NCBI GenBank assembly: GCA_014706295.1
Contig: JACSVZ010000007.1
Coordinates: 55,132,975 to 55,196,974 of the forward strand
Direction: 5' to 3'
Source: Lycocorax pyrrhopterus obiensis
Taxonomy: Eukaryota; Chordata; Aves; Passeriformes; Paradisaeidae
DNA length: 64,000 nt
Positions 59,201 through 64,000 of the stretch are shown here, in pieces. The position numbers and the translations under genes were made by a program. The notes beneath the pieces are model-generated. The model was not told the origin of the DNA. It did no database searches and saw only the letters and a program-made list of their open reading frames with translations. The stretch's first letter is position 1, and every line of letters starts with the position of its first letter.

Positions 59201-62200
59201 CTCCTCATCAGCAGTGTTAATAATCAGGCTGGAAAGGAGCACAGCAGTCTGACAGCACCGTACGCAAACTAACTGGGAACCTCTGGAAACACCAGTATCC
59301 TGCTTCCCTCTCCCTGGCAAAAGCCTCTCTCTGCCCGTTGCATGGATACAGCTGGTTAATAGTTTTCCAGCTGATGGTAACAGAGGTGCAGGGCTGCTGG
59401 CAGCACTCGAGGACCCATGCAAGGTGTTGCATGCATTTCAAGTGGCTGCCACTGTGTTGCTGCTTACACAGAGCCCCCGATGCTTTGCAGGGAGTGATTT
59501 AGCTGCAGCCTACCTCAGCAACACGCTGCAGTAGTTCTGCTGTTTTTATATAGATTTAAAATGTGGCAATACTTCAGCAAAGCCAGCATGGCTCTGTGTT
59601 TACAAAGGTGTTGCCTCAGCCTTGCCTTTGTTGTGCTATCATCTTATCAGAGTGAATGAGTGATGAGTTTTGCCAGCCTGCAGCGCACTGGCATGAACTC
59701 TTCTAAGGAGCCTGCTGCTGCTTTTCCTTTCTGAAGTGCACTCACGTAGGCTGGGGAGGGTCAGTGCATGACAGAGCAGCTCCACTGGTTGACAGAAATA
59801 CCTGTGGCAACCAGACTGTAACTCCAGTTCTCCTGCTAGTTCCCAGTCTTTGAGAAGGTCTACTTTAGCAATTTCACAGATGTCAGTGCCAGCATGGCAG
59901 GACCCTGCAGCCCACCTGAAACCTGCCAGTTTTTGTCATTACTGCACTGCATTTGCCATTTTATGGGTTTTTAGACCACTTAATGTCAAGATGGGAGTTT
60001 TGTTAGCATTTACATGCATCAGATGATGAGCACTCCCATTGCCCAGGGGGATGTGAGACTGATGAAGAAATAACAGATTTCCCTGTACATTGGAAAAAGG
60101 AGTGAAAAGGCTGTAGTCTTTATTTGCACGCAGAAAGGGGAGTGGTGACCATGTGGAAGGACTCAGCTTTGTACTGCAGCCAGCTAAAGTGACAACTTGA
60201 CAGCCCTAGCAATGTGCTGGTGACTCACCACACCTATCAATCCAACAAGAGCTGGAGATTTGCTCTGTGCAAAAAGAAACTGCTCTTTTTATTTGCTTTA
60301 TGTTGATTTTTGCCTCCTTTAAGATGCATGATGAACCAAGGATGGTGGAAAGATGTTTCATACCTTAGCAAACAGGTTTTTTTCCCCCCCATTTTGTCCA
60401 AACCTGAACTTGTCCAGCGGCCTTTGAATAGAAACACAGTTTGCTTTTTATATGGGGTGTTTCAGACATGTTCTGACTGCATCATAAAATGCCAGTAGGA
60501 AAACTGCAGAACACTGCAGCAGAAGGGAACCTGCGGCTATCAGTAACTCTCCCTGAGTTAACTGTTCTGCACTGGACCAGCACCGTTCCCACACACACCA
60601 GTAACAGACTCAATATAAATATTAAAGCAAGAGAGCTTTGTCCCACGGTTTGCACTTCAGGCTGCGCATGGTATCTGGCAGGAGGAGCAGAGTAGCGCAG
60701 TTTCTTACGGACTTACAAACCCCCTCCCACTAAAGCTGATCTCCTGACACACTCCCAGGGATAGTCCCAGCAGACAAAAGGCAGCATGTGCCTCAGCTAG
60801 TGCAGAGCAAATTGTGTGCTGGCTGCCTGGCCAATTGCTGCCACAGGGACAGTGAGATGCCTGACTTGCATCCACCCTCCCCTTGGTAGAGGAGTTAATT
60901 TCCTCCTCTATCTCACTGCCAGTTTTCATGAAACCCTGTGGGAATGTAATTATCACTGAGATTTCTGTCCTTGGTCAGATTTGTTTGATGTTGGCCAACC
61001 TTTCTCCCAGTTACTGGGGAAAGGGGGAGAGTGGTGAGATGTACAGTGCTATTGAATAAAATGGCTCAGCAGTTAGATGCATTCCTATGTGCAGTATATA
61101 TCTAAATAATTTGCTTTCAGAACTGAGCATGGTATTAGAACAGAAAAATACACAATGAAGCTACACATCCTGAGCGATTTAGTGACTTCTTGTCCTAAAC
61201 CTGAGGTCATCTGCCTATAATGAGATCTGCACATAATGAGATACATCTGAAATAGGGTTTTGCTTCTCTCAGTAAATAACACCTTTTTCTGCTTTACTCC
61301 CAGGAATGAATTGTAAGTAGCTGAGAAGAGAGAATATTGGTGCAGCCAGTCGATCTGTGCTCAGTGGGGTTAGAAAAGCTGAAAATAGCTCTGTCCTGGC
61401 ATTTGCTTAGGAGGATTTCTGACAGCTCCAGATTCTGGTTACAGATTACACTGGCACAGGTTTACCTGAGAGTACGCTCAGGTAAATGCAGTTTGTTTGA
61501 ACTTACATCAGTGTTGATGAAAAGAGGATTTGGTCCTCAGTCCTTCATTCAGGAAATCACCTGTGTTTTACAAAGGATGCTCACACACTGGCTTAGCTCC
61601 CTGCCATGCTTCAGGAAGCACTCCTCTAATTTACGAGCTTCGTGCACATTATTGAATGGTACCGAATTAACTGGAGGTGAAAACAATTCTAGCACATTTC
61701 TTCAGCTGCTGGCAATACATGTAACTCCATTGTCTTTAATAACAAGTGCTAATTTTACACCTGTTAAGGACTTGATAAAGAGCGGCTTGGCAGTGCTGTG
61801 CCTTCTGGGGTAGATAATGAGCCATTTTGTATCTCTGAGTCCTGGCTTTCTCACTTGCTTGTGCTGGCTGGAGTGCTAGGAGGGTGAGATGTGGATTTTA
61901 TTTGCTGCCAAGGCTCTTATGTTATTTTTCTGCCTCTCCGTTGCTGCTTGTAGCCATATGGGTGACTCTTCTGGGAATGTGCAGGCACTGTATTTTGACT
62001 TACAACCCTGTGTGAATGGATTTCTTCACCTGTGTGATAAGTCTTCATATGAGGAGAACATTTGAAAATAGTCTTGACTTGCACATACCTTTGTCTCAAA
62101 AAGGAAAGGGAGCTTTGGAGGAGTTCTAGTGAGAATTTTTTGAAGTCAGTAATTGTATGGGCCATCTGCTGTGAGGGGGAGAGCTGAAAAATGGTAGGTA

Positions 62201-64000
62201 TTGTCTTAAGTGTGCGTAATCCAATTTTTTTTGTGAATGCAGCCTTTAATCACCACTCTTGCAATGTGAGGCATCTGCTTCTGAATTTAAGTAGCTGAGA
62301 CTAATCAGACTAATTCAAGTCTTTCTGCAATAGGCCTAATTGATCAACCTAATATCTTTGCAAAAAAAAAAAAAATTGTTTATTTATGTTACTCTTTACA
62401 ATAACGAAGATGAATCTTTTAATCACTTTGCAGGGTAGTCTTGAAAGTTGATACAGAAATTTGTTTACAAAATATACCTGTTCTTATTTGTTGTGACTTC
62501 AAAGCCTGCACTGTACTTAAAGGGAGAAGAAAGTGCTGATGTGTGTTCTTCCTACTGGAGTCCTCTTATTCTCATCATAATGCAAAAAGTTATGTTAGTT
62601 TGAAATACAACTTAGCCTGAAGTGGGTGTGAAGTATTCCAATGCAAACTGCTAATTTGAACTGAAGTATTTAGTTTGAGCAGAAGTTTTCAGTTAAGCCT
62701 CTTCTCATGTTTGCATGCCATATCAAAATACTTTTGAGAGCTGAGCACCCTGCTGTGAAATCATTTGTATATGTATTTACGTGCACAGTGCATGCATTCA
62801 GAATGTTTTGCAAATATGAAGGCAACCTGTTATTAGAAGAGTGCTATTGAGGGTAAACTGAGGAAGAGCAAAGGCACACGAGTTAGTGAGGCAAGTATGT
62901 CTTGGCTCCCTGTTCCTCACTCTGGCTGTTGGAAGATACACCACATCCCCCAGCTTCCAGTCTAATATTGCCTGGACCTGCACAAAAGGTTTTGAATCAA
63001 ATGCAGAAATGTTATTTACAGGACAAAAATGCGCTTCTAAGAAAAGGGTGCTTATCGCTGTAACACTAACAAATCTGAATTCTGCTCAACTTGCCTCAGG
63101 TAGGAATTCACTGATATTTTTACAATTGGATATTGTCACATTCCTGGAGAAAGTTGATGTGGATGAAATGATTAATTTTATTATACACATAGACACACAT
63201 TCAGGCAGAAAACTGTGGTAGCAACAACACTGCATTGCTCTGCTTTGTGATCTTGTTAAAATAAGGTGTTTTATTTGCTGGTGTTGAAAGCTGGGACAGA
63301 CCCCCTCCTTATAGCTTCAGATAAATCCTGACATTTCACACAGACCTCAACCCTGGGCAGATTATTAACCCTTGAGTGAAGTCTAATGTATAGTGAAAGT
63401 TATTCATATACCTAAGTCTTTATCTTAATTATTATTTGCCTACCGTATTAGGGAACGGCTTAATGTGCCAAGGGCAAAAAGCCCTCTGCATTTCAATTCA
63501 GCAAGTGTCCATGGCACCAGAACTTTTTTCTAAAGGTAGAGAGAATAGCTCTCCTCCCGCTGTTCTTACGATGGTAACATAAGAGAGGAAACCATAGTAT
63601 TGAACATAGTAATGAAATAATGCCTATTGGTTTGTAAGGGTGTAGTGAAAAGTTATCAAGGGAAATGGCAAGAGTAAGCCAGTGAGAGTTAAGTTAAAAA
63701 CATCTGGCATTATATGAAGTCAGAAACATATGAAAACTTCCAACTCACTTTATTTGACTTAGTTAATATTTTGCAGAGTGCTCACATGCGTGGTGCTGAT
63801 CTGAACTAAGATCTCATCCATGTAAGCCTTTTACCAGGTAAATAAACCAACATCCTCCAAAGAATATTTAAGCATAGATGATCATCTTGGCTTAATATGG
63901 CATGAACATTTGTTACAACTGTTCTCATCCTTTCCCCTCCTATCTTTTACGAAAACAGCCTAATAACATTTGAAGGATGTATCTGGAATGTTTCTTAACT
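53201..64000. other. Intergenic region downstream of KIF26A
   Basis: About 10.8 kb without a gene I can recognise on either strand. Two ORFs stand out by length only: 58898-59422 on the minus strand (174 aa) and 61337-61813 on the plus strand (158 aa). Neither shows a known domain, signal peptide or plausible splice partner. A possible old amniote repeat lies near 57.99-58.08 kb. Poly-A and T-rich low-complexity runs occur, for example A13 near 62361. Confidence 0.65.
57985..58075 (+). repeat. Possible ancient amniote interspersed repeat fragment
   Basis: The segment ggggctaagtgctgtacaaa within an aggcttcag…tagacaggg context resembles an old repeat found widely in reptile and bird genomes (…gctaggcgctgtacaaacac…agacagtccctg). 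Recognition is from memory, the match is short and diverged, and the family name is left open. Confidence 0.3.

Noticed and set aside
53201..64000. Exons of a neighbouring gene (for example TMEM179, expected in the KIF26A neighbourhood in mammals)
   Set aside because: No open frame in this interval resembles the TMEM179 sequence as I remember it.
1..64000. tRNA, rRNA, CRISPR, bacterial operon or complete provirus
   Set aside because: No cloverleaf, rRNA core, repeat-spacer array, ribosome-binding-site pattern or retroviral gene set was seen on either strand.

Overview
This window is vertebrate nuclear DNA and most probably avian. It contains spliced GT-AG genes, long AT-rich introns, CR1-type LINE tails and one compact solo LTR of the kind common in bird genomes. 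There is no sign of operons, bacterial gene density, CRISPR, rRNA or tRNA. The bird assignment rests on repeat appearance and intron size, not on a database match.

One protein-coding gene accounts for almost everything. It is the 3' part of KIF26A, on the + strand, encoding an atypical, probably non-motile kinesin-11 family protein. I assembled twelve coding exons between 5222 and 51952. Every junction is GT-AG and the phases are continuous: 5328 coding bases give 1775 residues plus the stop. The 5' end of the gene (start codon, N-terminal exons, promoter) lies left of position 1. Within the coding part, residues about 118-475 form the kinesin-like motor domain. Residues about 476-1604 are a very long serine/proline-rich tail carried by one 3.4-kb exon. 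Residues about 1604-1775 are the conserved C-terminal block with a short coiled coil. The KIF26A rather than KIF26B assignment comes from the C-terminal block ([18 protein letters not shown]) and the -EVEV end.

Layout: 1-5221 is upstream intron. Exon A (5222-5388) and exon B (24829-25012) end the pre-motor region and are separated by a 19.4-kb intron that holds a sense-oriented solo LTR near 18.63-19.29 kb. An 11.9-kb intron follows, holding a fold-back pair of CR1 tails, a single CR1 tail and a long pyrimidine tract. The motor exons are clustered at 36.9-42.7 kb, the giant tail exon is at 43248-46632, and three small C-terminal exons run to 51952. The 3' UTR runs to about 53.2 kb, where there is a good AATAAA signal with a GU-rich downstream element. 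From 53.2 to 64 kb the sequence looks intergenic, with no gene I can recognise.

The main biological interest is the degenerate nucleotide pocket of the motor (Walker A kept, switch I and switch II altered), the SH3- and PDZ-type linear motifs of the tail, and repeat-derived regulatory possibilities in the introns (sense LTR promoter, inverted CR1 hairpin, cryptic exons). I found no convincing evidence for a wholly new system. The speculative items are ranked low.
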